From Agromyces sp. 3263 (GTDB lineage: Bacteria > Actinomycetota > Actinomycetes > Actinomycetales > Microbacteriaceae), in NCBI RefSeq assembly GCF_031456545.1, contig NZ_JAVDUV010000001.1, positions 2,666,001-2,730,000 on the forward strand: DNA of 64,000 nucleotides. Direction: 5' to 3'. The notes beneath the pieces are model-generated. The model made no database searches. It was not told where the DNA came from and saw only the letters and a list, made by a program, of their open reading frames with translations. This document shows positions 19,240 through 28,454 of the stretch, piece after piece (position 1 is the first letter of the stretch; the number at the start of each line of letters is the position of its first letter). The position numbers and the translations under genes are program-made.

Positions 19240-19745
19240 GGACACGAGCACTCGTCATCGCGTCCGCGGCCTCGGCCGCGGTCCTCCTCACGGGCTGGCA
19301 GCTCGGCACCGCGGGCACCGATCCGGCCCCGACCGCCGCGTCGAACGGCGGCACCTCGACGACGACGGGCGGCACGGATGGCTCGTCGGGATCGTCGAGC
19401 GGAGCGACCGACCCGACGGATGCCGCCGCCACCGGCTCCACGACCCGGCAGGCCGCATCCGGGGTCGCCGACGGCACCTACGCGGGCACGACCGTCGGCA
19501 CCCGGTTCGGCGACGTGCAGGTGCAGGTCACGATCTCGGGCGGCGCCATCACCGACGTCACGCCGTTGCAACTCACCGACCATGACGGACGCTCGGTGTC
19601 GATCAGCAACCGGGCGGCGCCGATCCTGCGGGACGAGGTGCTCCGGTCGCAATCCGCGTCGGTCTCCTTCGTCAGCGGCGCCACCTACACGAGCGACGCC
19701 TACGTGCAGTCCCTCCAGGCCGCGCTCGACGCCGCGGGGTTCTGA
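19236..19745 (+). CDS. exported FMN-binding domain protein (covalently flavinylated)
   Basis: A 169-residue protein. The N-terminal segment (RTRALVIASAASAAVLLTGW) looks like a signal anchor. It is followed by a Ser/Thr/Gly-rich linker (about 28-75) and an FMN-binding domain (about 76-169) with GTYAGTTVGTRFGDVQV and SFVSGATYTSDAY. In this family ApbE attaches FMN by a phosphoester bond to the last residue of the [ST]GA[ST] motif, here Thr150. It therefore should carry one FMN outside the cytoplasmic membrane. The GTG start overlaps the reductase stop (GTGA), and the stop overlaps the apbE ATG by one base. Confidence 0.9.
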   Translation: MRTRALVIASAASAAVLLTGWQLGTAGTDPAPTAASNGGTSTTTGGTDGSSGSSSGATDPTDAAATGSTTRQAASGVADGTYAGTTVGTRFGDVQVQVTISGGAITDVTPLQLTDHDGRSVSISNRAAPILRDEVLRSQSASVSFVSGATYTSDAYVQSLQAALDAAGF

Positions 19746-20533
19746 TGATCACCGATCGGACGCTTCCGCCGAACGCATTCGCCGCGATGGGCACCGTCGT
19801 GAGCGTGCGCGCGGGCGGGAGCGACGTGGTGGCGGCACGCGCGACGGCGGTCGCGGCATCCGTCTTCGAGCGGTGGGACCGCCGGTGCAGCCTGTATCGG
19901 CCCGACTCCGAACTGAGCCGGGTCGCCAGGGGCGAGCTCGCCCTGATCGACGCGAGCGTGGCGCTCCGCGACGCCTACGCCCTCGCCGTGGAATGGCGGG
20001 GGCGCACGGGCGGCGCGTTCACGCCGCATCGGGCCGACGGGGTGATCGACCTGAACGGCGTCGTGAAGGCCCTTGCCATCGCCGAGGCGGGGGAGGCGAT
20101 CGCGGCGATGGGGGTCGACGAGTGGGGAGTGGACGCTGGCGGGGACGTCCTCGTCAGCGGCGTGCGTGCCGACGGCTCGGCGTGGATCATCGGCATCGTC
20201 GACCCGCGGGACCCTCGGACGCTCCTGGCGTCGATGGCACTCGGTGGCGGTGGCGCTCGGCGCGCGGTCGCGACGTCGGGCACGGCCGAGCGGGGCGACC
20301 ACATCTGGTCGCCCACCGACGTGGGTGACGCGTCGTTCGTGCAGGTCAGCGTCGCCGCGGGGGACATCGTCACGGCCGACATCATGGCCACCGCGATCGT
20401 CGCCGGGGGCGTGGCCGCCCTCGACGAGGCGACGGGGCGCGAGCAGATCGACGTGCTCGCCGTGCGCCGCGACGGAACGCTGCTGGCGACGCCGGGGTGG
20501 CCGCGCGCCGCGACGAACCCCCGGGTCGCCTGA
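19745..20533 (+). CDS. apbE: FAD:protein FMN transferase
   Basis: A 262-residue ApbE-family protein. Recognisable pieces are FAAMGTVVSVR at the N-terminus, CSLYRPDSELSR, GGAFTPH, DLNGVVKALA, the metal-binding VDAGGDVLVSG and the TADIMATA motif near the C-terminus. The enzyme transfers FMN from FAD to a Ser/Thr of target flavoproteins. Its target is almost surely the FMN-binding protein encoded immediately upstream. No lipobox or clear signal peptide is present, unlike many ApbE proteins, so export of the enzyme is uncertain. The gene ends 17 bases from the convergent flavoprotein gene. Confidence 0.92.
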   Translation: MITDRTLPPNAFAAMGTVVSVRAGGSDVVAARATAVAASVFERWDRRCSLYRPDSELSRVARGELALIDASVALRDAYALAVEWRGRTGGAFTPHRADGVIDLNGVVKALAIAEAGEAIAAMGVDEWGVDAGGDVLVSGVRADGSAWIIGIVDPRDPRTLLASMALGGGGARRAVATSGTAERGDHIWSPTDVGDASFVQVSVAAGDIVTADIMATAIVAGGVAALDEATGREQIDVLAVRRDGTLLATPGWPRAATNPRVA

Positions 20534-20550
20534 GGTGTGCCTTCAGCGGC

Positions 20551-22206
20551 TCAGGTGACGTCGGCCAGCGCCCGGTGCACCGAGGCGACCGCGCTCGAAC
20601 CCTCGCCCACCGCGGCGGCGACGCGCTTCATCGAACCGCGACGCACGTCGCCCGCCGCGAAGACGCGGGGCAGGCTCGTCTCGAACGGCAGCGGCGACCG
20701 CCGCAGGGCGGCCCAGGCCGGGCCGAGGCTCCGCACGTCGTCGCCGGTGCGCACGAAGCCGTGCTCGTCGCGCTCGAGCTGCGTGACCCAGTCGGTCGCG
20801 GGCTGCGCGCCGATGAAGCAGAACAGGCCGCGGCAGTCGACCGTGGCATCCGTGTCGCCGGCGAGCGTCACCTGCTCGAGGGTCTCGCCGCCGTGCAGCG
20901 CCGCGATGCGGGTGCGCGTGTGCACCTGGACGCGCGGGTCGTCGGCGAGGCGGTCGACCAGGTAGCTCGACATCTGCGAGGAGAGGCCGTCGGCGCGAAC
21001 GACCAGGCGCACGGGGCAGCCGTTCGCGGCGAGGTAGAGCGCGGCCTGGCCCGCGGAGTTCGCCCCGCCGACGATGACGACGGGCGAGTCGATGACCTGC
21101 CGGAGCTCGAGCGACGTGGCCGCGTGGAAGATGCCTGCTCCCTCGAACTCGCTCCACCGGTCGAGGTCGAGGGTGCGGTACTGGGCGCCCGTCGTGATGA
21201 CCACCGACCTCGCGTGCACGAGCCGGCCGTCGGCCAGCGTGAGGGTGAGCGGATCGCCCGACTCCTGCAGCCCCGCCACCTCGCACGGGGCGAACACCCG
21301 CACGCCGAACTTGAAGGCCTGCAACGAGGCCTGACCCGTGAGCGCGTCGCCGCTCACGCCGAACGGGAAGCCGAGGTAGTTCTCGATCCGCGACGTCGCC
21401 GCCGACTGCCCGCCGGGCGCGATGGAGTCGAGCAGTACCGTGCGCAGCCCCTCGGATGCCCCGTAGATCGCCGCGGCGAGTCCGGCCGGCCCACCGCCCA
21501 CGACGGCGAGGTCGGCGGCGGTGTCGTCGTCGTTCACGTAGGCGAGGCCGAGCATCTCGGCGACCTGGCCGGGCGTCGCGTTGCGCACGTTCTCGCCCTG
21601 CACGATCGCGACGGGCAGGTCGCTGCGCGAGAAGCCGTGCTCGAAGATGTGGGCCGCCGTCTCGGGGTCGTCGGCATCGACCCAGGTGTGCGCGAGCTCG
21701 AGGCGCTCGGCGTACCGGCGCAGGGCCGTGGCACCCGCCGAGCGCTGGGTGCCGACGATCTTCAGCGACAGGGCGGCCGGACCCTGCCGCAGGAAGTCGC
21801 GGCGCGCCCACAGCGTGCGCAGCAGCAGATCGCAGAGCTCGTCGTCCTCGGCCATCAGCCGCTGCAGCGCCGCGTGATCGACGCGGTACATGCGGCCGGC
21901 CTCCGTCGCGCGCGCCGACAGGAACGCCCGCTGGCCGTTCAGCAGGCCCAGCTCGCCGACGAACGTGCGCGGCCCGAGCGTGACGATCGGGGTCTCGCCG
22001 ACCCAGGGCAGGGCGTCGCGCACCACCTCGACCGCGCCGCTCTCGACGAGGATGAGGTCGTACCAGCGGTCTCCCGTTCGGAACAGCATGTCGCCGAGGG
22101 CGACGTCGACCGGCACGCCGTGCGCGACCAGCCGATCCCATTGGGCGTCGGTGAGATGGGGGACGACCGGACCGTGCTTCTTGGCCATCTCCCCATCGTG
22201 CCCCAT
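20551..22206 (-). CDS. cyclic-nucleotide-binding-domain / thioredoxin-reductase-like flavoprotein
   Basis: A 551-residue protein. Residues about 20-140 form a cNMP-binding beta-barrel (GDMLFRTGDRWYDLILVESG, TFVGELGLLNGQRAFLSARA). Residues about 150-225 resemble a thioredoxin-like or linker region (IVGTQRSAGATALRRYAERL). Residues about 232-551 are a pyridine-nucleotide-disulphide oxidoreductase fold (AVVGGGPAGLAAAIYGASEG, VVIVGGANSAGQAA, RVFAAGDVRRGS). Where thioredoxin reductases carry CxxC, this protein has GIFHAATSLE, so it cannot reduce thioredoxin conventionally. Function is unknown; ligand-gated NADPH oxidoreductase activity is an inference. Start could be the ATG at 22206 or the one at 22188. 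It follows DUF72 and VIT genes on the same strand. Confidence 0.82.
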   Translation of the reverse strand: MGHDGEMAKKHGPVVPHLTDAQWDRLVAHGVPVDVALGDMLFRTGDRWYDLILVESGAVEVVRDALPWVGETPIVTLGPRTFVGELGLLNGQRAFLSARATEAGRMYRVDHAALQRLMAEDDELCDLLLRTLWARRDFLRQGPAALSLKIVGTQRSAGATALRRYAERLELAHTWVDADDPETAAHIFEHGFSRSDLPVAIVQGENVRNATPGQVAEMLGLAYVNDDDTAADLAVVGGGPAGLAAAIYGASEGLRTVLLDSIAPGGQSAATSRIENYLGFPFGVSGDALTGQASLQAFKFGVRVFAPCEVAGLQESGDPLTLTLADGRLVHARSVVITTGAQYRTLDLDRWSEFEGAGIFHAATSLELRQVIDSPVVIVGGANSAGQAALYLAANGCPVRLVVRADGLSSQMSSYLVDRLADDPRVQVHTRTRIAALHGGETLEQVTLAGDTDATVDCRGLFCFIGAQPATDWVTQLERDEHGFVRTGDDVRSLGPAWAALRRSPLPFETSLPRVFAAGDVRRGSMKRVAAAVGEGSSAVASVHRALADVT

Positions 22207-22250
22207 GTGCCGCGCATGGGGGGGGCCCCGTCGGGAACCCGAGGCACCCC

Positions 22251-23093
22251 TCAGGCCCGCGCGAGCCGCTCGATGAGCGCCATGGCGTCGAACGGTGCCC
22301 GCACCTTGACGTCGTTGTCGAAGTACGCGTAGGCGTCACGGCCCGCGTCGAGGTGGCCGCGCATCCAGGCCTCCCAGCGGTCGAGCCCCTCCTCGTCGTA
22401 CCCCGACACGTAGAGCTCCCGATCCCCGTGCAGGCGTGCATAGGCGAAGGTCGCGGTCGTGCGGTCGATCCGCGGGTAGCGCCCGGCGGTGTCGGCGGTG
22501 ACGGATGCCACGCCGTGACGCTCGAGCAGCGACGCCCATGCGTCCGCGTGCTCCTCGAAGCTCGGATGCCGCACCTCGACGGCATGCTCGAGCGGCCGCT
22601 CGGGAGCGGCCCGCAGGGCGTACGACGTGCGTCCGGTCATCCGCTGCTCACGGTGTCGCGCGAGCCCGGCCGCGGCCGCATGGGTGCGCGGCAGGCGCGC
22701 GAGGAACGTGTCGAGCAGCGCCTCGTCGTAGGCGAGCGTCGGTGGGAGCTGCCAGAGCAGCGGGCCCAGCTTGTCGCCGAGCGCGAGCAGTCCCGACGCG
22801 AAGAAGTTCGCCATGGGTCCGTCGATGTCGCCGAGGCGCTTCACGTGCGTGATGAACCGCGGCCCCTTGACTGCGAAGAGGAAGTCCTCGGGCACGGCAT
22901 CGCGCCAGCGCACCCAGCTCCCCGGCCGCTGCAGCGAGTAGAACGAGCCGTTGATCTCGACCGAGCCGAGGTGCCTCGCGGCATAGTCGAGCTCGTCGGC
23001 CTGACGGAGCCCCCTAGGGTAGAACTCGCCGCGCCAGTTCGGGTAGACCCATCCCGAGATCCCCACGTACGCACGCCCCCGACGCACCGCCAT
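22251..23093 (-). CDS. DUF72 domain protein (YecE-like)
   Basis: A 280-residue TIM-barrel protein of the DUF72/YecE family. It has the characteristic opening YVGISGWVYPNWRGEFYP, then SVEINGSFYSLQ, DFLFAVKGPRFITH, LGPLLWQLPP, the AVEVRHPSF motif and YAYFDNDVKVRAPFDA near the end. Family function is unknown; a nucleic-acid or nuclease role has been proposed only by structure. ATG at 23093 is selected because it begins two bases after the VIT stop, giving tight coupling. It is the middle gene of a three-gene minus-strand run. Confidence 0.9.
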   Translation of the reverse strand: MAVRRGRAYVGISGWVYPNWRGEFYPRGLRQADELDYAARHLGSVEINGSFYSLQRPGSWVRWRDAVPEDFLFAVKGPRFITHVKRLGDIDGPMANFFASGLLALGDKLGPLLWQLPPTLAYDEALLDTFLARLPRTHAAAAGLARHREQRMTGRTSYALRAAPERPLEHAVEVRHPSFEEHADAWASLLERHGVASVTADTAGRYPRIDRTTATFAYARLHGDRELYVSGYDEEGLDRWEAWMRGHLDAGRDAYAYFDNDVKVRAPFDAMALIERLARA

Positions 23094-23094
23094 G

Positions 23095-23814
23095 TCACAC
23101 GGCCACGCCGAGCAGGGCACCGATCGCCCAGGTCACGAGCAGGGCGAGGGCCCCGCCGACGGTCACCCGCAGCACGGCCCGGAGCCTCGGGCTCCCGCCG
23201 ATCCAGGCGCTGAGCCAGCCGGTGATCGCGAGGGCGACGACGACGGCGACGAAGGTCGCCGCGATGCGCCACTCGGGCGGCGGGAGCAGGATGGCGAGCA
23301 TCGGCAGCACTGCCCCGACGAGGAACGACAGCGCGGATGCCCCGGCGGCGTGCCACGGGTTCACCACGTCGTCCTCGTCGATGTGGAGCTCGACCTCGAG
23401 GTGCGCCGCGAGCGCGTCGTGCGCCGTGAGCTCGTGCGCGACGGCCTCGGCGGTGGCGGCCGACAGCCCCTTGGCGCGATAGAGCCCGGCGAGCTCGGCC
23501 AGTTCCTGCTCGGGCATCGTCTCCAGCTCGTGCCGCTCCTTGGCGATCAGGGCCCGCTCGGTGTCGCGCTGGCTCGACACCGACACGTACTCGCCGAGTC
23601 CCATGGAGATCGCGCCCGCCACCACCGCGGCGACGCCGGCGATGAGGATCGCCGCGACATCCGTGGTGGCCGCGGCGACGCCGACCACGAGTGCGGCGAC
23701 CGAGACGATGCCGTCGTTCGCTCCGAGCACCCCCGCGCGCAGCCAGTTCAACTTCGCGTGCACCGCGGAATCGTGCGGGTCTGTGCGGTGGATGGGCTCC
23801 GCTCGGTCGCTCAT
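23095..23814 (-). CDS. VIT1/CCC1 family Fe2+/Mn2+ transporter
   Basis: A 239-residue membrane protein with a helix pair at about residues 30-80 ([44 protein letters not shown]), a cytosolic metal-binding loop (about 80-145, rich in Glu and His, with [12 protein letters not shown] and HIDEDDVV) and three further helices. This matches the VIT1/CCC1 family, which moves Fe2+ or Mn2+ out of the cytosol. ATG at 23814 ([10 protein letters not shown]) is chosen; the open frame continues upstream but encodes non-family residues across the sucC promoter region. It is divergent from sucC. Confidence 0.88.
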   Translation of the reverse strand: MSDRAEPIHRTDPHDSAVHAKLNWLRAGVLGANDGIVSVAALVVGVAAATTDVAAILIAGVAAVVAGAISMGLGEYVSVSSQRDTERALIAKERHELETMPEQELAELAGLYRAKGLSAATAEAVAHELTAHDALAAHLEVELHIDEDDVVNPWHAAGASALSFLVGAVLPMLAILLPPPEWRIAATFVAVVVALAITGWLSAWIGGSPRLRAVLRVTVGGALALLVTWAIGALLGVAV

Positions 23815-23912
23815 CGAGCCAGTCTCGCAGCCGGGGGCTGACGGTGGCCAGCGGCATCCGGCCGGTTCCGACCCTCGGATGAGGGGGAGTACCATGGTCC
23901 ACGGCCCGCGTA

Positions 23913-23926
23913 TCTCGATATCGAGA
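23913..23926. promoter_or_regulatory. palindromic operator candidate upstream of sucC (shared with icd)
   Basis: A perfect 14-base palindrome TCTCGATATCGAGA lies 86 bases before the sucC start and 99 bases from the divergent VIT start. The minus-strand form extends to TTGTCTCGATATCGAGATA, and an almost identical 19-mer lies upstream of icd at 53460-53478. A hairpin with GCACAGG/CCTGTGC arms (23944-23950, 23971-23977) lies between it and sucC. Confidence 0.7.
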
Positions 23927-24011
23927 CAATCGGTGCTCGTTGAGCACAGGCCGGGCCGCACCCACCAGCCCCTGTGCGCCGTCGCGCGTGCGGACCGATT
24001 GGAAGTAGAGC

Positions 24012-25178
24012 GTGGATCTTTACGAGTACCAGGCCAGAGACCTGTTCGAACAGTACGGGGTCCCGGTGCTCCCGGGCATCGTGGCCGACACCCCAGAAGA
24101 GGTCCGCGCCGCGGCCGAGAAGCTCGGCGGCGTCGTCGTGGTCAAGGCCCAGGTGAAGACGGGCGGCCGCGGCAAGGCCGGCGGCGTCAAGGTCGCGAAG
24201 ACCCCCGACGAGGCGGAGGAGGCGGCGAAGGCCATCCTCGGACTCGACATCAAGGGCCACGTCGTCAAGCGCGTCATGGTGGCGGGCGGCGCCCGCATCG
24301 CGCAGGAGTTCTACTTCTCGGTGCTCCTCGACCGCGCCAACCGCTCCTACCTCTCGCTCACGAGCGTCGAGGGCGGCATGGAGATCGAGCAGCTCGCCGT
24401 CGAGAAGCCCGAGGCGCTCGCGCGCGTCGAGGTCGACCCGGGCACGGGCATCACGCCCACCAAGGCCCGCGAGATCGCCGAGGCCGCGAACTTCCCGGCC
24501 GAGCTCGTCGACAAGGTCGCCGACGTCTTCGTGAAGCTCTACGACGTCTACACGAGCGAAGACGCCACGTTGGTCGAGGTGAACCCGCTCATCCTCGACG
24601 AGGACGGCAACGTCATCGCCCTCGACGGCAAGGTCACGCTCGACGAGAACGCCGAGTTCCGCCACGCCGGCCACGCCCTCCTCGAGGACAAGGCCGCGGC
24701 CGACCCGCTCGAGGCGCAGGCCAAGGCGCTCGACCTCAACTACGTGAAGCTCGACGGCGAGGTCGGCATCATCGGCAACGGCGCGGGCCTCGTCATGTCG
24801 ACGCTCGACGTCGTCGCCTACGCGGGCGAGAACCACGGCGGCGTGAAGCCGGCGAACTTCCTCGACATCGGCGGCGGTGCCTCGGCGGAGGTCATGGCCA
24901 ACGGCCTCGGCATCATCCTCGGCGACCCGCAGGTGAAGAGCGTGTTCGTGAACGTCTTCGGCGGCATCACCGCGTGCGACCAGGTGGCCAAGGGCATCGT
25001 CGGCGCGCTCGCCGAGCTGGGCTCCACCGCGAACAAGCCGCTCGTCGTGCGCCTCGACGGCAACAACGTCGTCGAGGGCCGCCGCATCCTCGAGGAGGCG
25101 GCGCACCCGCTCGTCACCCTCGCCGAGAACATGGACCAGGGCGCCGACAAGGCCGCCGAGCTGGCGAACGCCGCGTAG
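24012..25178 (+). CDS. sucC: succinyl-CoA synthetase beta subunit (ADP-forming)
   Basis: A 388-residue ATP-grasp protein, the usual length for SucC. The start [19 protein letters not shown], the nucleotide segment [40 protein letters not shown], the [11 protein letters not shown] loop and [12 protein letters not shown] are all family hallmarks. With SucD it interconverts succinyl-CoA and succinate, coupled to nucleotide phosphorylation, in the TCA cycle. The start is GTG at 24012 after a GGAAG-type ribosome site. sucD follows after 23 bases with its own Shine-Dalgarno. A 197-base upstream region holds the palindrome shared with icd and a leader hairpin. Confidence 0.97.
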   Translation: MDLYEYQARDLFEQYGVPVLPGIVADTPEEVRAAAEKLGGVVVVKAQVKTGGRGKAGGVKVAKTPDEAEEAAKAILGLDIKGHVVKRVMVAGGARIAQEFYFSVLLDRANRSYLSLTSVEGGMEIEQLAVEKPEALARVEVDPGTGITPTKAREIAEAANFPAELVDKVADVFVKLYDVYTSEDATLVEVNPLILDEDGNVIALDGKVTLDENAEFRHAGHALLEDKAAADPLEAQAKALDLNYVKLDGEVGIIGNGAGLVMSTLDVVAYAGENHGGVKPANFLDIGGGASAEVMANGLGIILGDPQVKSVFVNVFGGITACDQVAKGIVGALAELGSTANKPLVVRLDGNNVVEGRRILEEAAHPLVTLAENMDQGADKAAELANAA

Positions 25179-25201
25179 CGCGAGAGAAGGATTCGAGAGC
25201 A

Positions 25202-26104
25202 ATGACGATCTTCCTGAACAAGGACTCCAAGGTCATCGTCCAGGGCATCACCGGCGGCGAGGGCTCCAAGCACACGGCGCGCATGCTCGCGGCGGGCACC
25301 CAGGTCGTGGGCGGCGTGAACGCCCGCAAGGCCGGCACCACGGTGCTGCACAACGACAAGGACGGCAACTCCGTGCAGCTGCCGGTGTTCGCCTCGGTGG
25401 CCGAGGCGATCGAGCAGACGGGGGCGGATGTCTCCATCGCCTTCGTCCCGCCGGCCTTCACGAAGGATGCCGTGATCGAGGCCATCGACGCCCAGATCCC
25501 GCTCCTCGTCATCATCACCGAGGGCGTGCCCGTGCAGGACTCCGCGGAGTTCTGGGCGTACGCCAAGGAGCAGGGCGAGAAGACCCGCATCATCGGCCCG
25601 AACTGCCCCGGCATCATCAGCCCCGGAGAGTCGCTCGTCGGCATCACCCCGGCGAACATCACGGGCAAGGGCCCGATCGGCCTCGTCTCGAAGTCGGGCA
25701 CGCTGACCTACCAGATGATGTACGAGCTGCGCGACCTCGGCTTCTCGACCGCCATCGGCATCGGCGGCGACCCGATCATCGGCACCACGCACATCGACGC
25801 GCTCGCCGCGTTCGAGGCCGACCCCGAGACGAAGGCGATCGTGATGATCGGCGAGATCGGCGGCGACGCCGAGGAGCGCGCGGCCGACTTCATCAAGGCC
25901 AACGTGACGAAGCCGGTCGTCGGCTACGTCGCCGGGTTCACGGCCCCCGAGGGCAAGACCATGGGCCACGCCGGCGCCATCGTGTCCGGCTCGGCCGGCA
26001 CCGCGCAGGCGAAGAAGGAGGCCCTCGAGGCCGCCGGCGTCAAGGTCGGCAAGACGCCGTCCGAGACGGCGCAGCTGCTGCGCGAGGTCTACGCCGCCCT
26101 CTAG
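25202..26104 (+). CDS. sucD: succinyl-CoA synthetase alpha subunit
   Basis: A 300-residue Rossmann-type CoA-binding protein. It opens [21 protein letters not shown], has the CoA contacts [15 protein letters not shown] and [12 protein letters not shown], and the active-site phosphohistidine in [12 protein letters not shown] about 50 residues from the C-terminus. It partners SucC. ATG at 25202 follows GAGAAGGA about 12 bases upstream. A strong G+C hairpin follows the stop. Confidence 0.97.
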   Translation: MTIFLNKDSKVIVQGITGGEGSKHTARMLAAGTQVVGGVNARKAGTTVLHNDKDGNSVQLPVFASVAEAIEQTGADVSIAFVPPAFTKDAVIEAIDAQIPLLVIITEGVPVQDSAEFWAYAKEQGEKTRIIGPNCPGIISPGESLVGITPANITGKGPIGLVSKSGTLTYQMMYELRDLGFSTAIGIGGDPIIGTTHIDALAAFEADPETKAIVMIGEIGGDAEERAADFIKANVTKPVVGYVAGFTAPEGKTMGHAGAIVSGSAGTAQAKKEALEAAGVKVGKTPSETAQLLREVYAAL

Positions 26105-26120
26105 GCGCGTTCCGACGCGA

Positions 26121-26158
26121 ACACGGGCCCCTGCCGGATCATCGGCGGGGGCCCGTGT
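26121..26158 (+). terminator. hairpin terminator after sucD
   Basis: Fifteen-base arms ACACGGGCCCCTGCC (26121-26135) and GGCGGGGGCCCGTGT (26144-26158) pair with one G-U and an eight-base loop, 17 bases after the sucD stop. There is no U-tract, which is common in high-GC actinobacteria. Confidence 0.8.
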
Positions 26159-26213
26159 CGTCGGCGGCGAGACGACGCTGTCGGCATGTCCTCTCGCGTG
26201 AGAGGCTGAATCC

Positions 26214-26786
26214 ATGGGTGATTCCACGTCGGATGCCGCGGGCCGGGTCGTTCCGAGCACCGCGGTGAACTCGGGGCCGGGTGCGCAGCCGAACCTCGCC
26301 TCGAAGATCGTGCGTACGACGTTCGTGACCGAGGAGGCGGTCTACGGCGTGATCCTGGTCGACGGCATGATCCTCGTCTCGGGCGGCCACGGCGCCACGG
26401 CATGGTCGGTGTTCTGGACGGTCATCGGCACGGTGATCGTCTTCTGGGCCGCGCACGTCTACGCCGGCACCGTGGCCCACCACGGCCTCGACCACGACCG
26501 CATGATCGGCCTCGGCGAGGCGTTCCGAGGATCGCTGCGGCGCTCCATGGGACTACTCGCCTCCGCGCTGATCCCCTCGTTCATCCTGCTGCTCGGCGCC
26601 ACCCAGGCGATCACCGATGTCTACGCCATCTGGACGGCCCTGTGGGCCGGCGTCGTGGTGCTCGCCGTGCTCGGCTGGGTGGCCTTCGCTCGGCGCGGCT
26701 CCCCCTGGCCGATCAGGCTCGCCGGCGCGCTCGCGACTGCCGGGTTCGGCCTCGCGATGATCCTGATGAAGGCCCTGATCCACTGA
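26214..26786 (+). CDS. hypothetical integral membrane protein
   Basis: A 190-residue protein I do not recognise. The first 35 residues are hydrophilic. Five hydrophobic segments follow (about 43-58, 63-82, 108-128, 133-153 and 165-185), with the positively charged loop HHGLDHDRMIGLGEAFRGSLRRS between the second and third. A related-looking single gene often occupies the space between sucD and perM in actinobacteria, but I cannot assign a family. ATG at 26214 is the first start after the sucD terminator. It may be transcribed on its own. Confidence 0.7.
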   Translation: MGDSTSDAAGRVVPSTAVNSGPGAQPNLASKIVRTTFVTEEAVYGVILVDGMILVSGGHGATAWSVFWTVIGTVIVFWAAHVYAGTVAHHGLDHDRMIGLGEAFRGSLRRSMGLLASALIPSFILLLGATQAITDVYAIWTALWAGVVVLAVLGWVAFARRGSPWPIRLAGALATAGFGLAMILMKALIH

Positions 26787-26884
26787 CGCGAGTCCTCTCC
26801 CGAGGCGCACCCCCGCCTTTCATTGAGAAGAAGTGATGCGCGCAACGCACTCGTGGCGATAGGTTTCGACCAAAGGGGGCGGTC

Positions 26885-28423
26885 ATGTCGGATGCAGGGA
26901 CCTCGCAACTCGAAGCCCGGATCGCGCAGCTGGAAGCCGAGAACGCGGCGTTGCGCACCGAGGCGGTCACGGCCACGCCGGTCGCCGGAACGGAGGTCGC
27001 GGGTGCGGCGCCGCACGAGCGCCGCCGCCGCGGGCGCACCGTCGCGGCCGTCGTCCTCGTGGTGGTCGCGCTCCTGATCACGCCGATCGCGGTGATCACG
27101 GCGTGGGCGCGGCTCCAGCTCGTGGACACCGAGCAGTTCGTCGCGACCTTCGCCCCGCTCGCCGAGGAGCCGGCGGTGCAGTCCTACATCGGCGACCAGG
27201 TCACGACGGCGATCGAGGAGCAGGTCGACATCCCGGCCCTCACCGCCGACCTCTTCGACGGCATCAAGCAGCTCGACCTGCCGCCCAAGGCGCAGACCGC
27301 ACTCGGCTTGCTCGAGGCGCCGGCCACGCAGGGCCTCCAGTCGCTCGTCTCCGGCATCGTCGACCGGGTTGTCGAGTCGCCGGCCTTCGCCGACGTGTGG
27401 GCCACGGCGCTTCGTGCGAGCCATCACGCCTTCGTGGCCGCGGTACAGGGCGATCCCGACGCGGCGCTCGCGATCGGCGGAAACGGCACCATCTCGGTGC
27501 AGCTCGGCCCCATCATCGAGGCGGTGAAGGAGCGCCTCGTGGACCAGGGGGTCGGCTTCGCCGCGAACATCCCCGTGATCGAGAAGAGCGTCGTCATCGC
27601 GCAGAACGACGCCTTCGTCCTCGTCCAGACCGTCTACGCGCTGGCCGTGGCGGCGGGCACGTGGCTGCCGTGGATCTGCCTCGCGCTCCTGGCGGCCGGC
27701 GTGTTCGTCGCGAAGCGTCGAACCGTGGCACTGGTGTGGACGGCGGCCGGACTCGCGCTCACCATGCTGCTGCTCGCCGCCGGGCTCGGCATCGGCCGCA
27801 CGTTCTTCATCGGCACGGTGAGTCCGTCGATCATGCCGTCCGATACCGCGTCGGTGGTCTTCGACGGGCTCGTCGAGCTGATGCTCTCGACGATCGTGGC
27901 GATGCTGGTGCTCTCCATCCTCGTCGCGGTGATCGCCTGGTTCTCCGGTCCATGGCGACCGGCACGAGCTGCCAGGGACTTCGCGGGTGCCGGGTTCGCC
28001 GGTGCCCGCGCGGCCGCGGCCAGGCATGGCGTCACGACGGGCTCGTTCGGCATCGGCCTGGACCGTTGGCGCGGCGCCGTCTACGTCGCCATCGCGTTGA
28101 TCGCGACCGCCGTGGTGCTCTTCAACCGCCCGGTCACCGTCAGCGCCGTCGTCTGGACGGTGATCCTCGCCCTGCTCGCCGTGCTGATCGTCGAGCTGCT
28201 CCGCCGTCCGGCCGCCGAGGTGGCGGCGCAGGCCGCGGCGGCCGAGGCGGCGGCTGCGGATGCCCAGGTCGTGGCGGCCGATGCGGCGGCGACCGCGGCG
28301 GCCGACGCCGCGATCGCGGAGGAGGAGGCCGACGCCGCGCTCGTGGCCGCCGCCTCGGGAACGGCGGCGACGCGCGCACCGGGCGCTTCGACTCCCGACG
28401 ACGCCGCACGTCGCGACGGCTGA
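26885..28423 (+). CDS. hypothetical membrane protein with N-terminal coiled coil and Ala-rich tail
   Basis: A 512-residue protein. Residues 8-26 form a short heptad coiled coil (SQLEARIAQLEAENAALRTE), followed by a basic stretch HERRRRGR and a first helix (about 53-75). A helical extracytoplasmic region of about 170 residues comes next (LVDTEQFVATFAPLAEEPAVQSYIG and following). Four or more helices follow (about 250-275, 280-302, 322-345 and 395-440), and a low-complexity Ala/Glu tail ends the protein from about 440. The LVDTEQFVATFAPLA segment recurs in uncharacterised actinobacterial membrane proteins. Function unknown. The ATG follows a purine-rich AAAGGGGGCG site. Confidence 0.75.
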   Translation: MSDAGTSQLEARIAQLEAENAALRTEAVTATPVAGTEVAGAAPHERRRRGRTVAAVVLVVVALLITPIAVITAWARLQLVDTEQFVATFAPLAEEPAVQSYIGDQVTTAIEEQVDIPALTADLFDGIKQLDLPPKAQTALGLLEAPATQGLQSLVSGIVDRVVESPAFADVWATALRASHHAFVAAVQGDPDAALAIGGNGTISVQLGPIIEAVKERLVDQGVGFAANIPVIEKSVVIAQNDAFVLVQTVYALAVAAGTWLPWICLALLAAGVFVAKRRTVALVWTAAGLALTMLLLAAGLGIGRTFFIGTVSPSIMPSDTASVVFDGLVELMLSTIVAMLVLSILVAVIAWFSGPWRPARAARDFAGAGFAGARAAAARHGVTTGSFGIGLDRWRGAVYVAIALIATAVVLFNRPVTVSAVVWTVILALLAVLIVELLRRPAAEVAAQAAAAEAAAADAQVVAADAAATAAADAAIAEEEADAALVAAASGTAATRAPGASTPDDAARRDG

Positions 28424-28454
28424 GGGGCGCCGCCCGGGATAGGCTCCCGGAGGA

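Noticed and set aside
23913..23926. Terminator reading of the sucC-upstream palindrome
   Set aside because: It lies between two divergent genes and has no loop, and a near copy sits at a promoter of icd, so an operator fits better.
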